Positions 46,107-61,100 of a DNA stretch of 64,000 nt are shown piece after piece. The notes under the pieces were generated by a model. It was not told where the DNA came from. It was given only the letters and a program-made list of their open reading frames with translations, and did no database searches. The position numbers were made by a program, and so were the translations under genes. Origin of the DNA: Dimorphilus gyrociliatus (lineage: Eukaryota > Annelida > Polychaeta > Dinophilidae); NCBI GenBank assembly GCA_904063045.1, contig CAJFCJ010000013.1, positions 124,001 through 188,000 on the forward strand. The letters run 5' to 3'. Positions within the stretch are counted from its first letter, which is position 1. Every line of letters starts with the position of its first letter.

Positions 46107-49100
46107 ATGGCCGCCTCACAAGTTCTTCAATGTTGGAAAGATTTTAATTTAAGGCAGCTTCAGGTGAGTGGATCGTGTATGTTACAACAGTTTTTTGATA
46201 TATTCTTACCAATACTGCGTTGTTACTCGACTGGCAATGGTAAAAGCGGATAGATTAGGTCGAGTGAGGTATAGGGAAAACGCTGAGACAAGATGTTCGC
46301 TCTGAAGCGATCAGAAAAGTAATCAATATGGCGGTGAAACGATTGCATTTAGGCGCCAATGATCAGTTTGTAGAATATAAATACGGTTGAGTCTACTGTT
46401 ATTTAACAGAGACGGTTAGATTGGTACCATTTAAGTACTTTTCAACGACAAATTCAGCAGAGTTGCTGAGTTGAGTATCACTTGTTGCTCGACTCGGACG
46501 TCTCTTACCCTGGTAAATAAGAGTAAGCTGTGTTTTTTTCCTTTTTTTTTTGAACATATTTAACTGATAGATTTGCGTGCAATACAACGTTTTGAGGTGA
46601 AACGATGGCCGTAAATATTTAATGGGTTTGCAAAACGAGAGTCGATTCCGATCGCCGGAGTAATTCTAGCTGTTGGGAACGCTTCGTAATATAAAAAATA
46701 AGAAAACGCGCACTTGTTTTTTTCTTATCACTAATAATCGAAAATTGACGAGAAAACGCGATTTTTCTTCCTACCACTAATATAATTGATAAGAAGTAGA
46801 AGTTGGAGCGAGTGGAGTATTAATTCGCCATATGGTGCGGCGTAGGGCGACGACGATTATCTATCGATCATTATGATTATGATGATGACGGCGAGCATAA
46901 AAAGTGGGAAAATTTCTCGGCTTTTGATTAATGAGTAACGTTGCTTTTATGACTTGTTGCTGCGTGCTGTTTGTCGAACGTATTTGTACGTTTGGTGCGC
47001 CTGTTTGTGGCCTGTTCGATATGATACAGAAATCGATAGCCGCGATTGGTCTCTCAAACAAATCACTAATGGAACTGAATCTACTCATCTCTTTGTCTTT
47101 CACCGAACAATGCATTGTCGTTCATCGATCTTCGATATCGATTCGGTTGAAAGCGACTTGTTGACTCGGCTATATTCTAATTGACGGCGTTGTTTGCGCG
47201 TCCGGGGCTACGATCAGTAATCGATTGATGAAAAAAGACAGATGGTAACGTCAAAGTGTTAGCCAAGCCTCCTCCTGTTTTACATACCAAGCCGCCCTAG
47301 TTTTCGATCTCTTATCACCCATCTTATCGATTCGTTGAAAGGGGCGATTGATTTGCGCGGGCGTTCCGCGTCGTTCTTAATGCGTTTTGAGAAACAACAG
47401 CAGATGACGGACGAGCCAACGAATCGATAATCGGTTATGGATTTCTTGAAAAACATATGCGGCCGCAGTGAGTGTGTGTACACACTAGCAGATGCATGCA
47501 GGTTGGCCTAAAACGGCAAGGCCGAAAAGCGAGGGGGTGATGGATTGATACCGTCTGGCGATCGGCGTTCCCTACACCGTACCCCAATTTTTTTTATTTT
47601 GTAAAATCTTCTATTTCACTTAACCCTCTCCCCCCGCCATCATCTTGCTCTCTCTCTCGTTTCCCTATCTCTCTTTCGAACAGTGTTCGACTATGGGCTA
47701 GAGGCGATTTGTTAAGAAACTGATCGCTGTTTGGCATAGTTCGTTTTAGCTGGCGCCGAAGAGCCGCACTAGCGTCGGTGATGGTGCTGCAGCGAGCCTT
47801 CTAAATGTAGCTTGATAGCGACGCGATCGTGTTACACAAGGAGTTTGAGTTGTTGCACCACCTGTTAGTGGTACTTTCCCTAGCAGGGGGGGAAAGAGAT
47901 GGGGGTGAGGGTGATGGCAGCGGGATTATAAGATACTAGGTGGGACGTTGAACAAAAAGTTTTCTTTACTTGTTTCTTAACTCAACAAGCACCCCAGCTA
48001 GAACCCCTATCTGTATCTTCCCCTCCCCTTCAGATTACAGATCGGTAGTTTCGCTATCCCCTCCTGTTTATTTGGCGATTTTGATTGATTATTGGTACGG
48101 TTTGATAGGCGTAGCGCGTTGCTTAATAAAACATAGGCGCCTCGGTACCGACTGACGGTTGGCGCCGGCTTTTAAATAATGCACAACTATTTTGGCGGCT
48201 AACAGTGCCGAATTCTATTGATCCGACGTTCCCACCTCTCTTTCGTCAAGGCGTTTCGGCGCCTGTTAGTTTTTTTCCAATCTACGCTCTCGCATCTTTT
48301 CGCTTCACCCAATTAAAAGCAACTAACCAGGGTGAAAAGGTCAAAATTGGCGTCTGTAGGCAAAAGCAATATAAGATTTTTTAAAAGAAAAAGGGAGGGA
48401 AAAAAATAAAACGCGCTCAGCGTACAATGAACACGCCCTTAACAATGCTAATGGTATAGGTGATAATCAGAGTGAGTCAGATAGCGATTTTTTCCCTTTG
48501 TTCTTGCGCATCATTAAGGAAACGATTTTTGACGTGATCGAACTGCTAGTTGTGATTGATAGCGGCCGTCCGCCCGCCGCTTTCTCCTATCTGTTCTTTG
48601 TTCGTTGCTGCACTTAACCCCCCTCCCGTGTCCTTTTTCTTCGCTTTCCCTCCCTTTCTCCCAAAGCCCGCCGAGTAAATAGGTTACGTACGTTATTAGT
48701 TTGCCATTTAAGCGATTATTAGTTTAGTGTAATTAGGCGCCACGCGATCGCTGACCCGAAAAATGAGTCGACGGGAATATAAAATAAAACTAGTGCCATC
48801 TATTAGTTGCTAATAAAACGATTGATGGAATGATGTATTGGTTGCTAGCCCTGTCGAATTATTTACTATTTATTATGCCCGAGTAAAGGGGTAGATATGG
48901 ATAGAAATGCTCTTGGGGTCGCTGCCACCGCCCTCCTCAAGATAAGTCGTCAGCGACGAATATTTTTAATGCGAAAAACAGATATACTCGATAGATTAAT
49001 GAAAAGAAACAGTAACAAACATTTCTCGTCTTTTTAAACGGCTACATATATTATATATAAATTTATTTTCAATACTAACGTTTTTCTCTATTTTTCGTTT

Positions 49101-52100
49101 TATAGCAAGAATTAGATAAGACAGCCACAGAACTTGCAACCAAAGAGGACGAATCGGAAGCGGCCAAAAAGAGACTCGTTGAGCAAAGCCGCGATTTCAG
49201 GCGGAGTACTGCTGAAGTAAGTTTTAAAAAGAAAGATAATAATAAAAAAAAGAATCGTAACCGCGCGAAAAAAATTGCTTATTGACTGATGATAGGCAGT
49301 AATAAAGGACTGTATCAAAGTACGAATGTTAGTTATAAGAAAGTAAATAATAGTAGTTATTTGGCGTTTGCGAACGGCTTTTATCGTGTTGACGTAATTG
49401 GAAGGGTTCGCTACAGAGCCGAGTAAAGTTGATGGTGCCTTTGTAAATTTTTCATGACTCATGAGCCCCCCACCAGTCGAACTGTTCGGACTCAGGGTAA
49501 TCGCTGATTTTCATCTATCTTTTTCTCTCCATCTCTCTTTCGTCATGCTCTTTGTTTCGTATTTATTTTACGCCACTAATTTTCTCTAGTCATTTCAATG
49601 AGTTAAGGAAACTTTTTTCTTTATTTAATTCTCTTTTCAAGGTATAAACAAAACGAGAATAGAAAGTACTAATAAAAAAAGCAACGACTTCAAAATATGC
49701 AAAATCTTTTTAATGTAACATGAAATATATATATATGTAAATTTCTTTCTTTTATTTATTCCTAGCTTATAATTCTGATCTTTTTTCACAATTAAAAAAA
49801 AAGTAACATCTACTTATTTATATTGTATATATGATATAGGTGCTAGGTTGTATAAATATAATATTTTTTCTTCTTTACTTCGAACTGTATATATGTAGTT
49901 TTTAATTATGTTAAAATCAAAAAGAAATTTATTTCCAGTACGTGTACAATTTCGTATCTGCATATAAACGTGTACGCTATTGAGGAAGGGGGGAAATTGT
50001 GAAGAGAACTTTTATAAACGGGTGCGCGCGTGTCACGTAAGAATAGGCTTGTTTCATATGTTTAACATTGCATTAAGCTTCAGGTTCTATTTGGCTTCAC
50101 AATCTGTTTCTATAACAACCATTTTAGTTGGAATTAGTTTTTTTTCTGTCTTCTCTTCTGATGATTTTCAAGAATTGAATGAATGAATGAATGCCGATTA
50201 AATACGTTATTTTTCTCTATTGGAGATAATTTGGATCAGTACACGAGTCAATTGTTCGCTTTTCCGCCCCTCCTAGTTGATTCATTTTTCATCCCCCATC
50301 CGTACCAAATATCGTTTTTTCAGTTGTTTACCGAACGGTCGAGCGTTTAATGAAAACTGCCTCATTTTTCTATATGTTCCTCCTTTAATCTGGGGCTGAG
50401 TTTTGCCCGTCTATCAATTTCTATATCGATTTTTGCATTATTTACTCTTGGATTCGTAATTGTTTAATGGAGCTCACATTTGCGTTTATTTTTATTATTG
50501 TTACGATGATAGACGCCCGGTTGATTGATATTGATGATGACGCCCCGTCTATGATCCGGGAGGGGTAACTGGCTCCGATCTACTTTAATATTCGAGATGG
50601 ATGTCCCTAAAAATAATAATGCTAAATGAACGGTAAGAACGTCTTTCTCGGTTAAGATCGCTGCAGTCAATAAGGGGGGGGGGGTTGTCCAATTAACGAG
50701 TATTTGGAAAACGCTTAAACAATAAGGGTATTGGTTCTAGCGAAAAAATAGAAAATGTCATCGTCATTATGGGGCGGCGTAAATATCAATTGGCGTCGTG
50801 CTTGGCTGCCCTGTCGTCTTCTCGACGTTCGGTCTCCTCGAGGCTGCAGAGAACGCCACCGAAAATGTCATACTTTCTTGATATGCTAGAGAGCTTGAAG
50901 CTCTAATTTCCCTCTATCTACTCCACTTCCCTCCTATCCTCCCTCTCTACTCATCTACCTCTCTATCTATCTGTCTCTCTAATTCTATATGTCTTTCCTT
51001 TTCCCCACCCACCTCGATTATCCGCTCATAATCGATATTCGTCTATGTATGATATTACCTCCCGTCGCTTTGTTCCCTCTTAATCATTATAAAGTTTCAT
51101 TCTCTATAAGAATATAATGAGTTTGATTTATTTTTTCTCAAACAGGAACTACGTAAAGTAAGCGCTCCTCTTTTGAAAAGTCTGCAAACTGAAATCGACC
51201 AATTATTAAGGCGCTTTAAGTATGCCGAAACGGCCTTTTTGAACGTTTATAAAAAAGTGATTGATTTACCAGGTAAATTGACTCAATATTTTTACATTCA
51301 CACAACCACACATACCAAATATGTATATATGTATTTTTTGTTGTGTCATATATAATCATACACTGTTTTCTTGTGTCAATACGAAATTTATAAATGCGCT
51401 GTAATATGAAAAGACGTATGGTATATGCGCAAATCCATACATGGAAGTAACAAAACAACATTCATAAAATCAAACACCTACGTATTTTGGGGTTTATACG
51501 TGTATAGTTTTTTTTTTTAGCTAATACGCATAATTTATATAGAAATAAGGAAACAAACAAATATGATTTATGTGTACAGTATTTATATATACATATAAAT
51601 ACTAATAATATACATACATATATTTGTCTTATATAAGGATGTATATGGTTGATATTATACTGGGGAAAAAGTGCCTGCGTGAGCACGAATGATTTGTTCC
51701 TTTTTCCTTTACTATCTGGCCACCATATATATTTCTCTATTATTATTATAGTTATTATTACGACTACGGTCTCCCTTTCACACCTCTATCCTTTTATCTT
51801 TCTGTATTTTGTACCATTACGCATCAATTAGTGTTTGTTCTAAAAGATTGGCAAAAGTTCGATATATGTGTTATGGAATCGCGCAAACATTGACAATATA
51901 TGTGCCCCGGGCTGCGACAAACAAGACCTTGACGTGTGTAAATGATCCATCAGAAATCGATGCGGTCGCCATTAGCGGTGCTGATGCGCTTCGAATGGTG
52001 CTGCCGCTGATGACTTGTTGAACGTACCCTGTGTAAATATGACGACAAACTAGTTTGTAAACAGCAGTAATTATCGGAAGAAGCGCGTCTACTTCCGAAT

Positions 52101-55100
52101 CTTTCGTGCACCCGCGTGGTGTTCCAGGCATTTTATATTCGATGTAATAACATTGTTATTATTATTACTATTATTACTACTGTGATCATTATCAGTGACT
52201 ATCTTTTCAGTTAAAATGACAGACAATAATATCATATTTGTTCTGTATATTTACGCATAAATAGGGTCTAGTCGATGATGAAACGCTGGGAAATACGTGT
52301 TGCGCGTTTTGCTGTGACGTCACACCGCTCATTGTGTAGTCGTCATCGATTGATGAGCGTGATTTGTCGGTGTATGCGTTTGTCGCATCGGTGCCCTTCT
52401 TTGTTTATATTTCAACGTTGTATGTTCATCCAGCGTTCGTTTTTTTTCATCTTTACTAAATATTTTATTGACTTTCTTGTAATTTATAAATTTATTATAC
52501 AGACCCCGTAGAAGTTCTTGAACATGTTCAACAATTACAAAGACGTGCGCAACGATCTAGTGAATTGGAACTTGAAAATAATCAACTCAGAGACACATTG
52601 AATGAATATAATAATGAATTCGCGCAAGTGAAAAATCAAGGTAAGACAGATTGTATTATATCAAAATTATAGTATGACTAATGAGATCAATGTTCGAAAG
52701 ATATTATTTATATAAGGTGAATGCATTTACATTTCATTGTTTCTCTTACTCTTCGAAATTAAATTGATTTGTAAATGATATGATAGGGCCAAAGGGTAAA
52801 TAATCTAATCAATTTATTTGAATTTACTAAACAAAAGCTTTTTTTGATTAAAGTAAAGTAGTTTTGATATTGATTATAGTGGCAAAGGAGCATATGTAAA
52901 CAATACATAAAGTATATATACATATATAATATATTTATAATTTCTCCTTACCCAAAGTAGTAGGTTATCTTTAGGAACCAAGTCATGGCATGTCTAGCAA
53001 TTATCGTAAATGACGCTCGCAATTTTTAACTAGCCCCATTTACGATCACATGCTACTGACACGTCGCATCTCTATTCGACGTTCACTTGAATTTAGAGAG
53101 AATCAAAGGTAAACATCTTAGGAGAATTACAAAAATTAATCACCGACTCTTACGAGAAGACTTATTAATTGAAATTTAGCGCGTAATACCTAGTCAGCGG
53201 CAGCGTAACAGTATAAATTGGGTATTAATAGAGTTAACGGTTGCAGTCTGACACAATTGCTTAGGAGTGGTAGTCAACCACCCTTGTAACAGTTAATCCT
53301 CGTTGAAACTAAGTAAACAATTCCGCTTTCCACAGAGGTTACGATCAAATCGTTGAAAGAAAAGGTTCGTTCTCTAGAGGAGGAAATGGAATCGAAAGTC
53401 TGTAACCAATTAAAGGAGAGAGAACGGCAGCTGGAGCGTTCGTTTGCTGAGAAAGAGCGTGAGATACAAGACAGTAATTTAGACGTGGCACGAAGATTGG
53501 GCGAAGCTGAAAGGACGATAGAAACGCTTCGATCCGCTCTTAGTCAGGCTCAATCTGAGCTATTCGACGTCAAGAGTAAATACGACGAACGTGCAAATGC
53601 CAAGTTAGTACCTTATTCTATTTAAAATCCGCAAATTCAACTATTAAAATTTTTGGTGCGGCTTCTTACCTTCTCTTTGGGTCCGTTCGAATGTTTACCG
53701 TCTCATACAAATTACCTGAAATTTGACAGAAATTGCTTGTAATTTAATGCAATTTTATACGATCGCGTTCGATTTCTAGGTGAATTAAACTAGAGATGAT
53801 TGACGTAAAAATTCGGTTGAAGACTCTTACTAGCCAGTTTATTTAAGAAGCTACGAACTTTAGACGATTGGTAAATTCTTGTGGGAATTGAACGAAAAAT
53901 TTACGATATAGAAATACCATCTCTTTTACTGACATCTGCAGTTGATAGTAGGCAGGTGTAAATTTAATTAAGATCGTTTAGTATTCTTTCACCGAATTCG
54001 ATCATTCCGAGTGTGCAATACTAAACTCCTAGCCTATTTTTTGTACCCAGTAAGTCAGTAATACTTGCTCAAACACACATACTCAAATCTCTCTCTCCTC
54101 TACTCTACTTTTTCTTTTTTTCGTTGACCGTCACAAGCCTCATAAGCGGCTTATTGTCTTTGAACGGATACAATGATTACTTTTATTAATTGACTGTTGC
54201 ATTGGACACAAGACACATGCTTTGCGATTCTACCGTACAAAATGAGAAAAAAATAAATAATGAGAAAAAAACCAAGTACAGAATGGTACTATTAATATAC
54301 AACAATTAATAACAGTTGGAATAATTATATTTTAAAATAGAAATAATGCTAAATGTTTTTGCAACGAATAATATAATATAAATCATTCTTCTCTTCAATA
54401 TGTTTTCTTTCCTGCCCCTCGCCTCTTCTTTTTCTGTTATCTATTAACTCATTCTGGAAATACGGTCGAATCAATGATGCAGCACCGAAAATTTTTCAAT
54501 TTGTCAGAATTACTTATTGATTAACTATTACTGTCGATCGCGTATTTGGTGCTATGTTAATTAATGTTTTGTTTGTCTCTTAGATATATTTAACGTTTGT
54601 CTTCGATTAAGATTTATGTAAGAAAGAAAACATAAAAACAAGAGAAAATAGATAATATATATTAATAAAAGAGGAAGATTTAGGTTAGGTTTTAAATTTA
54701 GACTTTTTTCCTTAGTCATATTACGTCTAGAGTGAAGAAAAAAAATCGATTGAAAAGTCTTGATTCCGAAGAGAATGTTTCCTGATGTTTAAAAAGTAGA
54801 CATAGAATCGAAAGAAAAGATAAATAGAATAAAAACTATAACATTGCAAGAGAAAAAAAATTATGCAAAAAAATTTGTATGTTTGTATTATAGCCATACA
54901 GTTTTGTTTTGTAATTTATCTACTAAATCGTAATTTTAAATAAGCCTTTTGTTAACACATAGTAAATAATAGTAATCATAAATTTAGTTAACGGATAATC
55001 ATCTTTCAACTAAAACAAAAAAAAAAGTGAATTGCAGATTTAAGAAATTCTATATGATATTAGAACATGATAAGGTTCATCAGGGAAAACAATTTTTTTA

Positions 55101-58100
55101 CCTTGGTTTACAATTCACAAAGTTCCCAATATATTGGTTTCTGAAAGAATTTTTTTTTAGATGTTTAGATGTAGGCAATCGGAGATGCAGGTGACGGGTA
55201 AATTTTTTTTATCATAAAAAGTTCTTAGAACCTTGTAATATAATAACACAATATTAATTTTTTTTCACCACTCACAAAATTTAATCATAGCCATTGATTA
55301 AAATGAGTTTTTTTTTAACAATAAGATTATTATTAAATGTTTCTTTTCTTCGTTTTTTTTAATCAATATTATGCTGATAATATAATAATATTAATAATAA
55401 TAACAATTACAATAATAATAATAATATTAATAATAATAACAATAATAATAGTAATGATTATAATAACAACAATTGATATTATTATTATTGTTATAATTAT
55501 TAGGGCTATTGATACATTTTTGTGTTTACTTAAGCTATCTTAAATTGGTTTGTATTTTTTTTGAAGAATTTATATAATTATAAAAGAAAAGAAATATAAA
55601 GCATAAGTCAATAGATGCTTATTTAGAAAGAGAACATTTTATTTATCACTATGAATTTAATGTCTTCTCTGTTAATTAATTAATCGTAATAGGAATCTTT
55701 CATATTGGTTGACTTAAAAACTTTATGATTCTTAAAAGTCTCCTATCACTTTTTATTAACAATAATTTAGCAAACGCCAATAAATGCGTATGCAATTGCG
55801 TGTACATAATATTCTATATACTGTACACAGTATATACTGTATATATATATATATACAACTTGTGTATGGTATATACGAAAATATACTTTATATTCAGTGT
55901 ATCCTCTATATTTATATACGAAACTGATATGAAACATATTTTTAAAACGAAGTAAGAAAAATTATCTGTCTTAATAGGTGGGATAAAAGAGAGGAAATCA
56001 TTCCCTTACCTCCTCTCTTTCCTTCTCGATTCGAATGATGTATTAACAAGGTTATTTATAACGAGTGTAATCACTTTGTAGCCCCAACCAACTGCCCTTA
56101 ATCGTAAAATGTGCATTATATTGAAAAAAATTTTAATCTCTTCCTCTTCTATAACTTTTTTCCACCGTCAATCCCCACCCTTTTTAATTTACTTTCGGTA
56201 GGGACAAAAGAGCCGATGGCGAGCCTGTGCCTGGGCACTGTTGCATGATGGCGTTAAGTATTGATCGATTGGCGCGCGTACGCGTCCTAATGGTGATAGT
56301 CGCATAAGAGACGGCGCTCCGTGAGCAGACGGCTGACGCCTCGCGTCTGTTGCAGTTTACCAAGCGACTCGTTCAATTGACGGTGTTACGCGTGAATGAT
56401 CGCGCTGACAAACTGGCGCGACTCGCACCGCCTGTCGTTAAGTGGCTGTTTTGTATTTGTTGCGGACCGACCTTCTACCGGTACTGGTAGTAGTGATACC
56501 TGCGGTTGTGCTATTAGGTATTGATAGTATTTTAACTAGCGGGCGTAGTCGTCGCCATCATCTTTCGTCAATCCATCGCCCGTCTTCATACGCTCGGCGC
56601 CGATTTGACGCCTTCTATTGTCCGATTGTACTGCGAAGTTGTCGCCTTTGGCGTTCGTCTTATATTTTATGGAGTCTAGATGAATTCCATCCTACCCTTT
56701 TTCTCTTTCTGCAGGTCTGACGAGATCGAAATGCTCTTGGCGGAAGTCGACAGGGCAACAGAGGTACGTTACTGTCTTATTTACATTACTTTATTTTCCA
56801 TTTGCTTTGAAATGTTTTTCTCATTTATCGATCATTTTTTCCAAAATAGAAAGCCGCTGCTGGTGAGAAAGAAGTGGAACAACTAAAAGCTCAGCTGGAG
56901 ACTCTTACTCAGAATTTGTCCCAAGCCGAACAAAAGAATACAGCACCTAATGTGGATCAGGCTATGAACAATTTAAAAAATTCTTCGCTTGAAGTTGAAT
57001 TGGCATCGAAAGATCGGGAATATCAGCAGTTAATCGAGGAATATCAGCGTCTGCAAAGGACGCACACTCGATCTAAGGAAGAGGACAATAGCCGTATTAA
57101 TCGTCTCGAAGAAGAATTGGAGAGTGCTAAAGAGAAGATCGACCAATTAGAAAAGAGATTGTCGGAACAGGCCGACTACGAAGAGCTGAAGAGAGAATTG
57201 GCTGTGATCAAATCTATACAATTGGGTGCAGCTTCCGAGAGAGCTAAACCGTTAGAGGTACTCGTTCTCGAGAAGAACAAGCAACTGCAGTCGGAATTGA
57301 CGCAGCAGAAGAATGCCAACGCTGAATTGGCAGGTGAGTGACTAGTCTTTTTATGTCGTTATTTTTTTCCTGCTTTTGCTCTTCTGCTTTATCGCCTCCT
57401 TCACGCTGAATTTGAGTTGCTTTAAAAAATTTTCCATCCTTTCCCTTCGTATTTTCTGTAATTTTACTTGTTTTTTTTCTACCTTTTCTTGTCCCTATTT
57501 AAATGAATTATTACTTAAAGGAACTCAAATTCAGCTTCAAATAATTGATTATATATACATTATCGTATATACTTCTCGTTTATTGGCACGCTTCCATTCC
57601 CACTAATTTAATCAGTAATAGTTATTTTTATTTAGTAAATATTAGCACTAGTGGTAGTATTAGTGGTAGTAAATACTATTTACCTTTTATTGCCCGCATC
57701 TTTTAACCATTCACCACTCCCTATTTTATTTGTATTTATTATACAGACCGTTGTTTTAAAAATCAAAGCTCGTACTTGTTAACAAGAAAAATCGCCTTCC
57801 AAGGCCGTTTAGCCTTTCAGCACTTCATATAGTGAATATATTTAGGATCGAAGTACCGGGTTGGAATAGAATAAATTAATTGTATTAAAATTAATTTTGC
57901 TATTACGTAATAGATTACTATTTTATGTAAATAATTTAAGTTCTTCCAACTCGATTTGATCCTTTAGATTTGCTATATATATATATATATATATATATAG
58001 ATTTATGTATAATTTCATAAGCCAGTTATTTTGACTGAAAAAGCATGATACGTCATTAATTTATATATTTGATTTATTTACAAAAATCAGGAAACTAGTA

Positions 58101-61100
58101 CGAACGTATAAGATTTATGTTTATTTAAATAAATATATATCTGTATATATATATATATATCTGTATATATATATATATATATCTGTATATATATATATAT
58201 ATATCTGTATATATATATATATATATTTATATTTTGCTACTACCTGCCCGCGCATTGAAAAGACTTCTTAAAAGTTTACTTGCATCTAACAACAAAGCTA
58301 CACCAATTATCATTTTCTTTCCCTTTATATACTATTCCTTTAAAACTATAAGAAAAGGGGCTATTAAATTAAATTATTAATATTTATACATTTATTTAAT
58401 ATCTTAATATTTATATATATATGCATATATATTCAGATGTCATAAGATTCTATTTACATGTATCATCTATATGTATATATATCTAAAAGTATATATTTAT
58501 ATTTAATACTACCATTCAGGCTTAATTAACTACTCTAAAAGAAAACGCTTAACAATTTGAATGCGCATTTGAACAAAAGTATTCAATACAAGCAAATAAT
58601 TAAATTCTCCGAAATACAATTATAAACTTAATAATTATAGACAATTTTAAAATTAATAAACGATTAATAATTATTCTTTGGAAAATATAAGAATTAAAAT
58701 TGCTTACTGCTAATCAACTATTTCTCTATTATCTTAACTATTATTGCATATACATATATATATATATTTTAAACAGATTTATATAAATGTATATTTATTC
58801 GTACTTGTGTATATACCACTTTTTCATGGTTTTTTATTTTGCTCTCTTTCTCTTTATTTTTTTCTCCATGTAAAAATTCTTTAGAAATAAGCAAAAGAAA
58901 TTGGTGTCACTCTATAGTGAGATATATTTAGTCAGCACATCCCGGAATGAACCAATCACGTAATAGGCAATTTTCGTGCTATATCGAACGGAAGCGACAA
59001 AAATCATCGTTATTAGCGTTTTCTAAGAATATTTTTTCTTCTCTCTTTGGTTTGCAGTTCTCGACGTATTTTATTTATATTATATATATATTATATTTAT
59101 ATTCATATTGGTATTCATATTATTTATTCCGAAAACAAAACAAAAAAGCCATAAAAATGACAAAAATCAATTGAATTTATGAAGATACAAGTCCTTTCTC
59201 TCCCCGTCCAATTCCTTACATTCCGTTCGAAAAGAAGAGGATATATTTGTGTCGGTGCAATATCGGTGTACATCATGGGGAGGGCGGGTTATGGCGCGCG
59301 GCATGTAGTAGGCGTATTATTGTGTGCTTTTATTGGCTGTTTTTTTTCCTTTTTCCTCGTTTATAAACATTAATATATACATCATAATGTATATGTCTAT
59401 GGGTATAAACGCTTGTGGTGATGTTATATTTTCCATCGTCGTCGCCGTTGCTGTTGTTTTTTTTATTATCAGTACGAGCGTGCTTTTTTATAGACTAAAA
59501 GTAATAATAATAACGTACTTTTCTACTAAAATTTAATAAGATGATAGTTAAATATTAAATTTACACAAGCATATATTTTATTCTGAACTTGATAAAATTT
59601 AAACAATTTATATATATATATATATATATAAAATAAGGAATATACTGTATAAATAGTATGTATATTAACAGAAAGATAAAAAAGAATATGTTTGTGTACT
59701 TTATAAATAAAGTAGTGATTTTCTTTCATACGGTAGATAAATTAGTGGCGATTAAAACTCGTTCGTGCGGATAACAGTTGTTTTTAAATCAATTTGAGGT
59801 AGCGACGTAATCCGTGATTTGTTTACGTTTCTAATCTATGCTCGGGCGTTATAAATATATATTTTTGACGGTCGCGCGCCATTCACAGACCCCTCGTCCT
59901 CGACGGCACAAATCAAAGCCGAACGGCCACCATCCAACTCTTCAACAGCGTCCTCTTCTTCGGCAGCCTTCCTAATGAATTCAGGAGTAAAGAAAGAGTC
60001 ATCGACAAGTCAACACCAAACACCTCCGGCCGCTGTTGCACCGCAAGCGGTCGTCTCTCAGCTAAACGGCTTCTTCCCCCCTCCGGTCTCATCTCTGGCG
60101 CCAGCCGCCCTAGTTCCGCCCGCTCACCATCCAGCGGCAGCCCTATTTTTTTCCCCTCACCTACCTCCGCTCTTGCCGCCTACTCATTTCGGATCGATTG
60201 CACCAGCTCTACTGCACGATCATTTACTACGGCCTCCAACTCCGCCAACCTCCGTGCCGTCGACGGCTCCACCGCCGTCCCAATCGCCTCCTAATGACGC
60301 CCTCGATACGGCCGACGTGGCGCAAAAAATTAGAGAAATACTCTCTACACACAATATCGGCCAGAGGTTATTCGCTAAGCACGTACTAGGACTGTCTCAG
60401 GGTACGGTTAGTGAATTGCTGTCGAAGCCGAAGCACTGGGACAAATTGACAGAAAAGGGCAGGGAAAGTTATAGAAAGATGCACGCTTGGGCTGCTAGTG
60501 AGAAAAACGTTGTAGAACTGAAGGCTATTTCTCCAAAGAAAGGTATTGGAAAAACAATCAGTTGCAATTCCTTATCGTTCTCTTCTAATACTGTAGTTCC
60601 GGCAGGTTCCTCACCTATGATGTCGAACTATCGGAGCGAAGATGCTGCAACAGAGGAGAGAATTCAAAAAATTTTGTCTGAGGCGCATCATGCAATGCAG
60701 GCGAAGCATTCGCAGGAGAAAGAACAATGGAATCGTTCAATAGTTAGTTCTATATACGAACAAGAATTAGCCAAATTGGGCGAGAATGGGAAAATAACAA
60801 ATGGTGTTAACTCGTTATCCGGCCAGCAATACGACGCTGGTGAATTTACAGAGCAACTTGTCCAAAGAATTTATCAGGAACAATTAGAAAAGATGATAGC
60901 TCACGCTCGAAAGAGTGGAAATGTGGCCCAATTGAATATGTACCAAGCAGAATTACTAAAAGTAGCCCAACAAGTTCACGCGAAAGGCAACAGTCCTCAC
61001 GAGGATAATAAAGAGAATTTAACGGATACAAAAGATGAACCAACTGATCTGAGTATCAAAAAGAAGGAGGAAACTCTCGCCGATTCTTCTCCAGCTGAAC

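Noticed and set aside
49112-49462. 116-codon minus-strand frame
   Set aside because: Overlaps CUX exon 2 in antisense, which has clear homology.
51871-52131. 86-codon minus-strand frame in CUX intron 3
   Set aside because: GC-rich patch gives a chance open frame; no splice sites or family.
55337-55543. 68-codon Ile-rich frame
   Set aside because: Translation of the AAT/ATT repeat.
56442-56720. 92-codon frame entering CUX exon 6
   Set aside because: Wrong phase relative to the CUX reading frame; open by virtue of CpG-rich DNA.
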